Of a stretch of DNA of 64,000 nt, positions 18,659-28,832 are shown in pieces. The stretch is from Sulfuriferula thiophila (GTDB lineage Bacteria; Pseudomonadota; Gammaproteobacteria; Burkholderiales; Sulfuriferulaceae). The notes beneath the pieces were generated by a model that saw only the letters and a list, made by a program, of their open reading frames with translations, was not told where the DNA came from and did no database searches. The position numbers were made by a program, and so were the translations under genes. The stretch is taken from assembly GCF_003864975.1 (NCBI RefSeq), contig NZ_BHGL01000006.1:124001-188000 (forward strand), read 5' to 3'. Numbering within the stretch: position 1 is the first letter of the stretch; each line of letters opens with the position of its first letter.

Positions 18659-18738
18659 GCCCCGAAAGCCGTACCAGTAGTGGCTTATATACGACCGTTA
18701 ATCCACAGGTCGTAGTTTGAATCCTACTTGGGGAGCCA
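18659..18738 (+). pseudogene. Degenerate tRNA-Asn-like segment, probable integration-site remnant
   Basis: The 3' half reads like a bacterial tRNA-Asn: GTTAATCC around the anticodon, a T-arm-like GTAG/CTAC with TTTGAATC between, and an acceptor end TTGGGGAGCCA. The 5' half can pair as acceptor (GCCCCGA, six of seven) and D-arm (AGCC/GGCT). However, the anticodon stem encloses 11 bases and the T-arm lacks one base, so it should not fold as a working tRNA. A retained 3' end with CCA and its own terminator is what integration of an island into tRNA-Asn leaves behind. That reading is inference. Confidence 0.5.
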
Positions 18739-18754
18739 GGCATAGCAAACAATT

Positions 18755-18785
18755 AGGCCATCCTTCGAGGTGGCCTTTTGCTTTT
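18755..18785 (+). terminator. Intrinsic terminator after the tRNA-like segment
   Basis: AGGCCA/TGGCCT (18755-18760 and 18771-18776) is extended by CCT/AGG with a single-base bulge. It is followed by a T-rich run TTTTGCTTTT. This is the usual arrangement directly after a tRNA gene. Confidence 0.75.
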
Positions 18786-18855
18786 CCGGGTGTTCTGTAT
18801 TGACTCCAGGCTCGACCTAGGGTCACTCGTTCATCCATACGTCAAAGGAATCGAC

Positions 18856-19122
18856 ATGCAGGCAGATCAAGTTCTAAACCACTTGAAAAAACATGGGCAG
18901 CTTCTCGACTTGGAGATAGCATCAGCAACCGGGATTGCACTGGTGCAAGTACGCAAGACACTGGCTGACTTAGCCTCGCGGGGAGAAATATCCCAGTGCA
19001 GCGTCACTCACTTCCATGGTGACAAGCGTATTGATGGTTTTCAGTGCAGGATTTCGGGCTATGTGCCGCCCGTCGCACCAGGTCGAAAGGCCGGGCCTAC
19101 CAAAGGCGGCTCATCAGACTAG
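18856..19122 (+). CDS. Small winged-helix-like DNA-binding protein
   Basis: 88-residue protein. The first 60 residues look like a compact winged helix: QVLNHLKKHGQLLDLEIA, then ALVQVRKTLADLASRGEIS, then a short wing ending IDGFQCR. The tail is basic and flexible (APGRKAGPTKGG). The ATG at 18856 follows AAAGGA with good spacing; the frame opens earlier without a ribosome site. It lies just inside the accessory region, after the tRNA-like remnant. A regulator of the element is plausible. I do not recognise a named family. Confidence 0.6.
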   Translation: MQADQVLNHLKKHGQLLDLEIASATGIALVQVRKTLADLASRGEISQCSVTHFHGDKRIDGFQCRISGYVPPVAPGRKAGPTKGGSSD

Positions 19123-19209
19123 CAACGAGGCAGTTCAGGAGTCCAGCGGGTGATCCCTTCAGCGAGGGGTGATTCCAGTGGGTTTCAACCAATATAAGGA
19201 GCAATACCA

Positions 19210-19731
19210 GTGACCAACGCACAACGCCGAGCAGCCCGCATGGCTGAAATGAATGGCAGCAAGCCGATACCAACGTCCAGCAGCGCGTTCTGCCCTCATG
19301 AGGCAGGCGCGTATTACCTCACTGACGTGGGTACGGTCAGCAACACGATCAATCTGTTTACCAAAGACATCAAGCCGCCAGTGCACACCTACGGCATCAT
19401 CACTGTTGAGTTTGATCTGGATCCTGAGACTGGAAAATGGATATGGTTTGATGGTAAAGAAAATCAGTCCCCGCGCAAGAATCAGGATGGCTGGCGTCTT
19501 GGCAACAAGCAGTTATATGACACACGTGAAGGCGCAGAAGCCGAGCTACAGCGTGAGATGGTCAAAAACGGTGACCGGGTGACCAAGGTGCATGACCTGC
19601 CCGACGATATGACTGCGCTGAAAAAGATCCGTAGCGCTCACCATCCAGACCGCAACAACGCTGAAGCCGACCATGATCTTTATCAGGCTGTTATCGAAAA
19701 GCTGGACAGGATGCGTGTGGCGAGTCAGTGA
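19210..19731 (+). CDS. Hypothetical protein with C-terminal J-domain-like HPD motif
   Basis: 173-residue protein starting at a GTG with AAGGAG upstream. The middle part (HTYGIITVEFDLDPETGKW) is unassigned. The last 40 residues read ALKKIRSAHHPDRN followed by a helix (LYQAVIEKLDRM). This matches helix II, the HPD tripeptide (145-147) and helix III of a J-domain, although helix I is not evident. J-domains recruit DnaK-type chaperones, and stand-alone J-like proteins occur in phages and islands. A strong terminator follows 33 bases after the stop. Confidence 0.62.
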   Translation: MTNAQRRAARMAEMNGSKPIPTSSSAFCPHEAGAYYLTDVGTVSNTINLFTKDIKPPVHTYGIITVEFDLDPETGKWIWFDGKENQSPRKNQDGWRLGNKQLYDTREGAEAELQREMVKNGDRVTKVHDLPDDMTALKKIRSAHHPDRNNAEADHDLYQAVIEKLDRMRVASQ

Positions 19732-19763
19732 ACCATACTGATGCCTGAGCAAGTTTGACCTGC

Positions 19764-19794
19764 AAAACCCACCCTTGTTTGGTGGGTTTTTTGT
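19764..19794 (+). terminator. Strong intrinsic terminator
   Basis: A 10-bp perfect stem AAAACCCACC/GGTGGGTTTT (19764-19773 and 19781-19790) with a 7-base loop runs into TTGT. It ends the transcript of the J-like gene and insulates the downstream restriction operon. Confidence 0.88.
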
Positions 19795-19960
19795 ATTTCA
19801 GGTGAACTACGGCAATTTACCGGAATGCCTTGCATTGGCCTGGCAGCAATTTGAGTTGTATAGTACTTAGGCGAGCTTTCACTGAAAATCACAACTAGTA
19901 ATGATACGCTTCAGCCTACTTCAGAATGTCTCAGGCGTGCGCTGAACAGACCGTTTGAAT

Positions 19961-20042
19961 TAAGGCCATGAAAGTCCGTAATTCGGCCTTAGCGGAAGTT
20001 CATGCCTCAAATGAAGAGTATTAGGTACAATGCCATAATACT
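19961..20042. promoter_or_regulatory. Two inverted repeats upstream of the restriction-like operon
   Basis: TAAGGCC/GGCCTTA (19961-19967 and 19985-19991) and AGTATTA/TAATACT (20017-20023 and 20036-20042) both lie within 110 bases of the first methylase start. The gap 19795-20070 holds no gene. Restriction operons are often autoregulated at such dyads. No controller protein gene is visible, so the regulator is unknown. Confidence 0.4.
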
Positions 20043-20070
20043 AACAATTGTAGCCTAAAGCCTTTTGCTT

Positions 20071-20721
20071 ATGAGTCTGATCAAATCTCGAAAACGCGTC
20101 GCTGATCACGGAGAGGTATTCACTCCCGCATGGATGGTCGATGCCATGCTCGACCTCGTGAAGGACGAGTCGGAGCGGATTGATTCGCGCTTTCTGGAAC
20201 CGGCATGCGGGAGCGGTAACTTTATTGTCAAGGTCTTGCAACGCAAGCTCGCCGCTGTCGAGTGCAAGTTCGGGAAATCTGATTTCGAAAAGCAGCACTA
20301 TGCGCTTCTGGCGCTGATGTGCATCTATGGGATCGAGCTTCTGGAAGATAACATCGCCGAGTGTCGTGCAAACATGTTGGATATTCTCACCGAGTATCTG
20401 AGTATTGACGAGTCGGATGACTTCTACCGCGCCGCGACCTTTGTGTTATCGCAGAACCTGGTTCACGGTGATGCCTTGACGATGTGCGTCAGCACTGGCG
20501 AGCCGATTACTTTTGCCGAATGGGGCTACCTCGGCAAGGGCAAGTTTCAGCGCCGCGATTTCCGCTTCGACACCCTGACCCATTCGTCGGCCTACAGTCA
20601 GGAAGGGACGCTCTTCGCCCACCTCGGCAAGCACGAGATATTCATGCCGACCAAGACCTATCCGCCGATGACGGTGAGCGAGCTGGCTGCTCTGGGGGAG
20701 AATGAGTATGGACAAGATTGA
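20071..20721 (+). CDS. Short N6-adenine-methylase-like protein lacking the NPPY motif
   Basis: 216-residue protein resembling the N-terminal half of an N6-DNA methylase. It begins with GEVFTPAWMVDAMLDLV. A textbook AdoMet-binding motif I, FLEPACGSGN, is at about residues 42-50. A GIELL acidic-strand motif and GDALTM follow. No catalytic (D/N)PPY is present before the stop, so it is unlikely to methylate alone. The C-terminus (GKFQRRDFRF, then GKHEIFMPTKTYPP) looks natural rather than broken. I recall similar short subunit M proteins in front of DUF1016 genes. It overlaps the next gene by 14 bases. The start is ATG 20071 rather than an upstream TTG; no strong ribosome site is seen. Confidence 0.72.
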   Translation: MSLIKSRKRVADHGEVFTPAWMVDAMLDLVKDESERIDSRFLEPACGSGNFIVKVLQRKLAAVECKFGKSDFEKQHYALLALMCIYGIELLEDNIAECRANMLDILTEYLSIDESDDFYRAATFVLSQNLVHGDALTMCVSTGEPITFAEWGYLGKGKFQRRDFRFDTLTHSSAYSQEGTLFAHLGKHEIFMPTKTYPPMTVSELAALGENEYGQD

Positions 20722-21787
20722 AACCATGAGCGACAAGCCGGTGCGCCTGACCGCCCCGCCCGAAGGTTATGCTGACTGGCTGACTGATCTCAAGGGTCGC
20801 ATCCATACCGCGCAGCAGCGCGCCACGCTGGCGGTCAACCGCGAGCTGGTGTTGCTGTATTGGCAGATCGGGCGCGACATTTTGGTCCGGCAGGCCGAGC
20901 AAGGCTGGGGGGCGAAGGTGATCGAGAGGCTGGCGCATGATTTGCGCACCGCCTTTCCTGATATGAAAGGGTTTTCACCGCGCAATCTCAAGTACATGCG
21001 CGCTTTTGCCGAGGCGTGGACGGATGCGGAATTTGTGCAGCAGGCTGCTGCACAATTGCCCTGGTTTCACCTCTGCACCTTGCTCGACAAGCTCAAAACC
21101 CGCGAAGAGCGGGATTGGTATCTGTCCGAAGCGGTGCAGCACAACTGGTCGCGCAACATTCTGGTGATGCAGATCGAAACCCGCTTGCTGGAGCGTAGCG
21201 GTACGGCAATCACCAATTTCGAGGCCAGTTTGCCCAAAGCGCAATCCGATTTGGCCCGCGAGTCGGTAAAAGACCCTTATCGGTTTGACTTTTTGGGTCT
21301 CACCGATGAGGCGCAAGAGCGCGAGATCGAACACGCCTTGGTGAAGCATGTCACCGAATTTTTGCTGGAGCTGGGTGCGGGCTTTGCTTTCGTCGGGCAG
21401 CAGGTGCTGCTGGATGTGGGCGGCGACGAGTTTTTCATCGACCTGCTGTTCTACCACCTCAAGCTGCGCTGCTATGTGGTGATCGAGCTCAAGGCCGGCA
21501 AATTCAAACCCGAGCATCTGGGGCAACTCGGCTTTTATCTGACCGCCGTGGATCGTCAGGTCAAAAGCGAGCATGACAATCCGACCATAGGCCTCTTGCT
21601 GTGCAAGAGCAAAAATAAGATCGTGGCCGAATATGCCTTGGGCGATAAAACCCAGCCCATGGGAATCGCCGAATACAAATTGCTCGAATCCCTGCCCCCC
21701 GAACTTCAAACCAGCCTGCCCAGCATCGAGCAAATTGAACGCGAGCTGGCGGGCGATGACAGGCGCAGTGACGAGGACGAATCATGA
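20708..21787 (+). CDS. DUF1016 (YhcG-like) PD-(D/E)XK nuclease family protein
   Basis: 359-residue protein of the YhcG/DUF1016 family. The N-terminal region (ELVLLYWQIGRDIL, then SPRNLKYMRAFAEAW, then LPWFHLCTLLDK) is the family's helical domain. The C-terminal part holds a PD-(D/E)XK nuclease core: the Asp in GGDEFFIDLLFYH, then CYVVIELKAGKF with the E-x-K pair, then GQLGFYLTAVD. The ATG at 20708 lies 7-8 bases after GGGGGAG. It overlaps both neighbours, so it is translationally coupled to two methylase-like genes. DNA cleavage is predicted from the motif; its partner in the system is unknown. Confidence 0.82.
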   Translation: MDKIETMSDKPVRLTAPPEGYADWLTDLKGRIHTAQQRATLAVNRELVLLYWQIGRDILVRQAEQGWGAKVIERLAHDLRTAFPDMKGFSPRNLKYMRAFAEAWTDAEFVQQAAAQLPWFHLCTLLDKLKTREERDWYLSEAVQHNWSRNILVMQIETRLLERSGTAITNFEASLPKAQSDLARESVKDPYRFDFLGLTDEAQEREIEHALVKHVTEFLLELGAGFAFVGQQVLLDVGGDEFFIDLLFYHLKLRCYVVIELKAGKFKPEHLGQLGFYLTAVDRQVKSEHDNPTIGLLLCKSKNKIVAEYALGDKTQPMGIAEYKLLESLPPELQTSLPSIEQIERELAGDDRRSDEDES

Positions 21788-23422
21788 TACAGGCGAGCTT
21801 CACTCTGCGAGGTCGCAATCCTGATGTACTGACCTGCATTGCCAATCTTTCCAACGACGAGGTATTCACCCCGCCAGAGTTCGCCAACAGGATGCTGGAT
21901 ACTCTCGCCGAGGCGTGGGCGGCCAGCAACAACGGGGCGAACATCTGGGCGGACAAAACCGTGAAGTTCCTCGACCCGTTCACCAAGACGGGCGTATTCC
22001 TGCGAGAAATTACTAGCCGACTGAACAAAGGTCTTGCAGACGAAATGCCGAACCTTGAAGAAAGAGTCAATCACATCCTGACGCAGCAAGTGTTTGGTAT
22101 TGGCATAACGCATCTCACCAGCCTGCTTGCCCGCCGGAGTGTGTATTGCTCGAAGCGTGCCAACGGATCGCACTCCATCGCCAAGGGCTTTGACAGCGAG
22201 GCAGGCAATATCTGGTTTGAGCGTACCGAGCACACCTGGGCCAACAGCAAATGCACCTTTTGCGGCACTAGCCAAGCGGTGCTGGATCGCGGCGAGGCGC
22301 TGGAAACTCACGCTTACGCGTTCATTCACGCAGATAATATCAAGACTCGAATGAACGAGTTGTTTGGAGGCAATATGCAGTTCGATGTCATCATTGGAAA
22401 TCCGCCGTATCAGTTGGACGATGGAGGCTTTGGCAAGAGTGCCGCACCGATTTATCAGTTGTTTGTGGAACAGGCCAAGAAGCTCGAACCGCGTTATCTA
22501 TCTTTGGTAATTCCAGCGCGTTGGTTCGCTGGCGGCAAAGGCCTCGATGAATTCAGAGAGGCTATGCTTGCCGATAATCGCTTGCGCTCTATTGATGACT
22601 ACCTCAGTGCGGCGGATGTATTTCCGGGCGTGGGTCTCAAAGGTGGCGTGTGTTACTTCCTATGGGAACGGGACAACCCCGGCCTCTGCCGCGTGACCAC
22701 CCGCTTTAAGGATTGGCCTGACTCGACCGCCACGCGACAGTTGCTTGAAAAAGGCGCGGATGTGTTCATTCGATTCAACGAAGGACTGTCGATTCTCAAG
22801 AAGGTTGTTTCTGTCGAAACAGGGCAATCTGAAACTCTCTTGCTCCCAGAAAGTAAGCGATTTGATCGGCTCGTCAGCTCCAGAAAGCCGTTCGCACTTG
22901 AAACAACTTTCAAGGGCAAGGCAACAAAGCGCGCTGGTGATGTGCTCATCTACCAGAACGGCGGGACAGGGTACGTCGCCAGAAACTCCGTGCCGTCCGG
23001 TACTGAACTCATCGACAAGTGGAAAATTTACATCGGCCGCGCTGCGCCCGGCACCGGCAATCGTGACACCTATCCGCATCGCATCCTCAGTACGCCCTTC
23101 ATTGGTGAGCCGGGCAGCATCTGTTCCGAAACGTATTTGTGCATCGGCCCGCTCGATTCCAAGAGCGAGGCAGAGAGTGTTTTGTCCTACCTCACCTGTC
23201 GGCTGACGCGCCTGCTGATTCTTCTGCACAAACCTTCGCAAGACACCACGCGCAAGGTTTATACCTTCGTGCCCACGCAGGATTGGACTAAACAGTGGAC
23301 GGACGCTGATCTCTACGCCAAATACGACCTGACGGTCAGTGAGATTGCCTTCATTGAAAAGATAGTCCGCCCGATGGATCTCGCCAGTGATTTTCTCGAA
23401 GATGTCACGGTAGTCGAAGAAG

Positions 23423-23430
<8 letters not shown>
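21784..23430 (+). CDS. Eco57I-type N6-adenine DNA methylase
   Basis: 548-residue methylase-like protein. It starts with DEVFTPPEFANRMLDTL, a target-side motif shared with the first gene. A divergent AdoMet site FLDPFTKTGVFLREI spans about residues 62-76. Paired cysteines KCTFCG (157-160) hint at a small metal site. The catalytic motif FDVIIGNPPYQ has NPPY at 206-209. A large C-terminal part, with RWFAGGKGLDEFREAML and later segments, is probably the sequence-recognition region. The gene overlaps DUF1016 by 4 bases and the helicase by 8. The target site cannot be read from sequence. Confidence 0.85.
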
Positions 23431-25960
<2,530 letters not shown>

Positions 25961-26160
25961 AGGGACGACTACCTTTTTCAGAAGACTGCTAATGTCTCCT
26001 TTGGCCGAAAACCGGACGTTAGGTCGGGTCAGTTTAACTGATCGAATCGGGTCACTATGGGCCATTTACCCCAGTCTCTCAGAACTAGCCTTACATACAG
26101 ATGTTGCTTTCAATGCCTCGAACAAATCTGGTATCAGCTGAAATTATAGAATCGGTTTGT
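25961..26160. other. Gene-free stretch after the helicase
   Basis: No convincing gene, terminator or insertion-sequence end was found here. A short open frame continuing across the helicase stop has no ribosome site and no recognisable features. Confidence 0.5.
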
Positions 26161-26178
26161 ATAGATTAAATCTCGATG
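26161..26178. repeat. Direct repeat, left copy, flanking hipBA
   Basis: ATAGATTAAATCTCGATG matches 28087-28104 in the same orientation at 17 of 18 bases. The two copies bracket the hipA and hipB genes. The right copy overlaps the 3' end of the acetyltransferase gene. Confidence 0.5.
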
Positions 26179-26247
26179 CAGATAATTGGGTCAGCCCCAC
26201 AGCCTATGTCAGTCTCCTGATTCCCACAGTCCAAGACAAATTTCCTG

Positions 26248-27546
26248 CTAAAGTTGTTTGCGCAATTCTGGGCTAGACACATCGTCAATATGCCGAAATG
26301 CGGGGGAGATTCGTGCTATCTGTTCTGCCGGTACGTCGAATGCCTCGAAGTGCAGTTGCCATTGACGCACTACTCGCCAGACCCGGTCAATGATTGCGCA
26401 TGCATCGGGGGCCAGCAAGCCGAAGCGTTCTTTGGCCGAATAGGCGTTATCCAAATCGGCGAGTCGTCCTTTGGCGCCGACGCCGAGATGCAGGAAGCGT
26501 TCGCTTGCCAAGCCGGCTCGCGGCATCACATCATATAGGGGGCTGAGTCGCCACTCGCCCGAGCCGGGGTCGCGCAGGAATGCATGGTTGCGCAGATGGT
26601 CGTCGTCGTTGCTTACCAGGATATTGAAAACCATGCGGGCATATAGTTCAGCTATGTCGGCCTTGAGGTAGGCCGTGCCACAGTAACGCCGCATGGCGCT
26701 GACGATATCCATGTAACTTTTGTTTGGTGAGTCCGATTCCTCGCAAGCCAGCAGGGTCAGCGCACTGATCATGTGGTGTCTGATCTCTGCTGGTTTGTCT
26801 GTTGTTGTCCATGACCGATCGAAGCGGCGTATCAACATTACATTTTTTTCCAGTACTCTGATTATTTTGGTTTCCGGTACGGCTAAGCCTGCCAGTGCGG
26901 CTAGCCGGAGGGTGGCATGCTCGATTAGCGGGATATCAATCAGGCTGTCGCCAATGCTGGGAAATTTGGCGAGCCAGAGATGATGTTCGCTGTCGCGAAT
27001 GCTGACTTTGGGTCGCATTCCGCCCAGGCCGGTGCCGGCGATGAATATATCCGATAATCTGTCTGGGACGGGCAGTCCGGATTCAACGCGTTCTGCAGCT
27101 TCCAGCAGGTACTCAAGTGATGGGGCCGATCCCCGTGAGTCTTGAGCCGGTGCGTCTAGCGAAGTGCGAATATCCAGAGCGCCTGCGCGGTCGCTGCCAG
27201 CCCCTAACAGGTAAGCAGACTCCGGCAGGCTGTTTGCCGGCACACGGAGCCGGGCTTCGATAAGTCGGCGCCCCCATGCATCAGGCGCCGCATCGCGGAT
27301 GCCGCCAAAAAACGACAGACCGTTAGGCGGCACGAGCAGCTTGCCCGTTACGTTTTCTATCGGTTTCAAGCTTAATCCGACGGGATCTATTTCGATTGCA
27401 TTAGGGCGTTCGATGTAGCGTAGGCCATAGGTAAAGGTTGATGCCGCCGTTTGCTGATCATGCTCCGCGAGGTTCAGTTTCCCGGCAGGTGCAAATTCAC
27501 CATCGATATGTGCGAAAACATAAAGACTGGTCGTTGTGGCGGCCAT
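26248..27546 (-). CDS. hipA: HipA-family serine/threonine kinase toxin
   Basis: 432-residue HipA-like kinase. The N-terminal subdomain spans about residues 1-110. A glycine loop GTGLGGMRPKVS sits near 171-182. The catalytic segment FNILVSNDDDHLRNHAFL carries the family's catalytic Asp and metal-binding Asn, and SPLYDVMP serves as the metal-binding Asp. In E. coli HipA phosphorylates glutamyl-tRNA synthetase and causes persistence; the target here is unknown. It follows hipB with a TAATG junction, so the two are coupled. Length matches full-length HipA, so it looks active. Confidence 0.9.
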   Translation of the reverse strand: MAATTTSLYVFAHIDGEFAPAGKLNLAEHDQQTAASTFTYGLRYIERPNAIEIDPVGLSLKPIENVTGKLLVPPNGLSFFGGIRDAAPDAWGRRLIEARLRVPANSLPESAYLLGAGSDRAGALDIRTSLDAPAQDSRGSAPSLEYLLEAAERVESGLPVPDRLSDIFIAGTGLGGMRPKVSIRDSEHHLWLAKFPSIGDSLIDIPLIEHATLRLAALAGLAVPETKIIRVLEKNVMLIRRFDRSWTTTDKPAEIRHHMISALTLLACEESDSPNKSYMDIVSAMRRYCGTAYLKADIAELYARMVFNILVSNDDDHLRNHAFLRDPGSGEWRLSPLYDVMPRAGLASERFLHLGVGAKGRLADLDNAYSAKERFGLLAPDACAIIDRVWRVVRQWQLHFEAFDVPAEQIARISPAFRHIDDVSSPELRKQL

Positions 27547-27887
27547 TAAAAGTCCAGTTCCCTGAGCTCGGCGGCTGTAAGTCCGCGTACTCGCTGGCTG
27601 CGTAACTTATGTTCCATAGCAACCAGCGATGGATCCTCGCCGGTGAGCAGTTTTAGTAAAGTCACGCCGGGGGCGATCGCATCGAGGTAGCGCAAGATGC
27701 CTCCCAGGGCGACTCCAGGGTCGCCGTGCTCCAGTCGTTGTGCAGTAGCGCGTGAAATGCCTGCGCGCAAGGCAGCGTCTGACTGCTTAACCTGACGCGC
27801 TTGGCGTAGTCGCACCAGAGCCTCGCCTATCTGGGCGGCTTGTTTATCTAAGGGGGGTGTCAGGCTGGCTGATTGAGTTACGCGCAT
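27546..27887 (-). CDS. hipB: HipB-like helix-turn-helix antitoxin
   Basis: 113-residue XRE-type DNA-binding protein. The helix-turn-helix lies near residues 25-75: IGEALVRLRQARQVKQSDAA, then GISRATAQRLEHGDPG. The C-terminal tail (EHKLRSQRVRGLTAAELREL) is somewhat longer than in compact HipB proteins. It precedes hipA with overlapping stop and start codons, the usual antitoxin-first order. It probably neutralises HipA and represses its own promoter at the AT-rich repeats immediately upstream. Confidence 0.87.
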   Translation of the reverse strand: MRVTQSASLTPPLDKQAAQIGEALVRLRQARQVKQSDAALRAGISRATAQRLEHGDPGVALGGILRYLDAIAPGVTLLKLLTGEDPSLVAMEHKLRSQRVRGLTAAELRELDF

Positions 27888-27888
27888 G

Positions 27889-28016
27889 ATTCATAAATAG
27901 TGCTTTAAGTGTGTTAAGGTCTTATTTAAGAGTCATTCTATAGTGCGTGAATAGCGCTTGTCAATGGTTGTGATTCATAAATGAGTCTTTATTGTAGTTA
28001 TGGGGTTGTTTATGAG
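27889..28016. promoter_or_regulatory. Repeated TCATAAAT elements upstream of hipBA
   Basis: ATTCATAAAT occurs at 27889-27898 and 27973-27982. The second copy sits in the near-palindrome TCATAAATGA. A reversed TTTATGAG is at 28009-28016. The stretch 27888-28091 holds no gene. Such spaced dyads upstream of an XRE antitoxin are likely HipB operators. Confidence 0.5.
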
Positions 28017-28086
28017 CCATTTTAAGCTTGATGTTGCTGGTGGCGTCACCATGGGGCTGCGTTACATCTGAATTGCAACTGTTCGA

Positions 28087-28104
28087 ATAGATCAAATCTC
28101 GATG
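28087..28104. repeat. Direct repeat, right copy, flanking hipBA
   Basis: ATAGATCAAATCTCGATG matches 26161-26178 at 17 of 18 bases. It covers the stop codon and last residues (HIEI) of the minus-strand acetyltransferase. The left copy may be a duplicated gene end left by insertion of the hipBA module. Confidence 0.5.
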
Positions 28105-28550
28105 TGTTTGCTGTACGCATAAAACACGTCATCCCGAATCCAGCCGAGTTTTTCGTAGGCGGCTTGCGCGGGTTTGTTGGTCTTTGCGGTTGTTAGATCC
28201 ATACGCGCCATGCCGTTTTCGGCTGCAAGACGCTCGGCTTCCTGCAAAAGAATCTTGCCTGCACCTGAGCGTCGGGCTTCAGGCACTACAAACAAGTCAT
28301 ACAGCGAGTAAATGGGCTTTGCTTCCACTGAGCAGAAGGTGGGGTAGAGCTGGCAGAAACCGATAACGTGCTGGTTGTCGTTGCTGGCCAGAATGATGAC
28401 TGACTCATTATTCTGGATGCGGTTACGAATAAATTCAGTGGCTAAAGGCAAATCGGGTGTTTGCTCATAGAACTGGCGATAGGCGTCAAACAGCGTTGCC
28501 GTGATTTCAAGGTCATCTAGTGTTGCGATTCGTGTGTTGATGGTGTTCAT
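28092..28550 (-). CDS. GNAT-family N-acetyltransferase
   Basis: 152-residue acetyl-CoA-dependent acetyltransferase. It begins TRIATLDDLEITATLFDAYRQF. The acetyl-CoA binding motif A is YDLFVVPEARRSGAGKILLQ, where RRSGAG matches the R/Q-x-x-G-x-G/A loop. The C-terminal AAYEKLGWIRD is typical of GNAT motif B. The start at 28550 gives the usual short N-terminus; an in-frame extension to 28610 adds residues with no family resemblance. The substrate is unknown. The gene lies at the right edge of the accessory region and its end carries one copy of the direct repeat. Confidence 0.85.
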   Translation of the reverse strand: MNTINTRIATLDDLEITATLFDAYRQFYEQTPDLPLATEFIRNRIQNNESVIILASNDNQHVIGFCQLYPTFCSVEAKPIYSLYDLFVVPEARRSGAGKILLQEAERLAAENGMARMDLTTAKTNKPAQAAYEKLGWIRDDVFYAYSKHIEI

Positions 28551-28768
28551 GGCTGTGTTGTTATAGATCGGAACGTCAAAAAATTGACCAGTCCATGTCC
28601 GGGAATGCAAGCCAGGTCAGGTCGATATCGAACTATTAAGCGCCCGTCGTGCTGCTGACTGATGAGCGTATTTTGCATTTCATGGCATCGTAGTTTTCAG
28701 CATCCTAACATGAAATTCTGCATCTGAATTCTCGCGTATATCGGCTTGCTATTCAGGCCGCAGGCGAT

Positions 28769-28785
28769 GTTAAGTCTGCGTTAAG
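28769..28785 (+). promoter_or_regulatory. Tandem GTTAAG operator upstream of the COG4705 gene
   Basis: GTTAAG-N5-GTTAAG, an 11-bp direct repeat, lies 48-64 bases upstream of the membrane-protein start. It resembles the two-hexamer boxes bound by QseB/PmrA-type OmpR-family regulators. A -10-like TTATCC lies about 11 bases downstream. A near-identical site occurs at 43458-43474. The gap 28551-28832 contains nothing else recognised. Confidence 0.6.
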
Positions 28786-28832
28786 TATTCCTGTTTTATC
28801 CTCCAGACTTACTAATACTGTGGGGAGCCATC

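Noticed and set aside
18659-18738. A functional tRNA-Asn gene
   Set aside because: The anticodon stem encloses 11 bases and the T-arm lacks one base, so a normal cloverleaf does not form.
19138-19200. GC-rich repeated GGGTGAT words before the J-like gene as a riboswitch
   Set aside because: Only a weak 4-5 bp hairpin can be drawn and no known riboswitch core is recognisable.
20071-20721. The short methylase as a truncated pseudogene
   Set aside because: Its C-terminus looks like continuous protein, the stop overlaps the next gene with a well-placed ribosome site, and no remaining methylase motifs follow in other frames. A natural short subunit is more likely.
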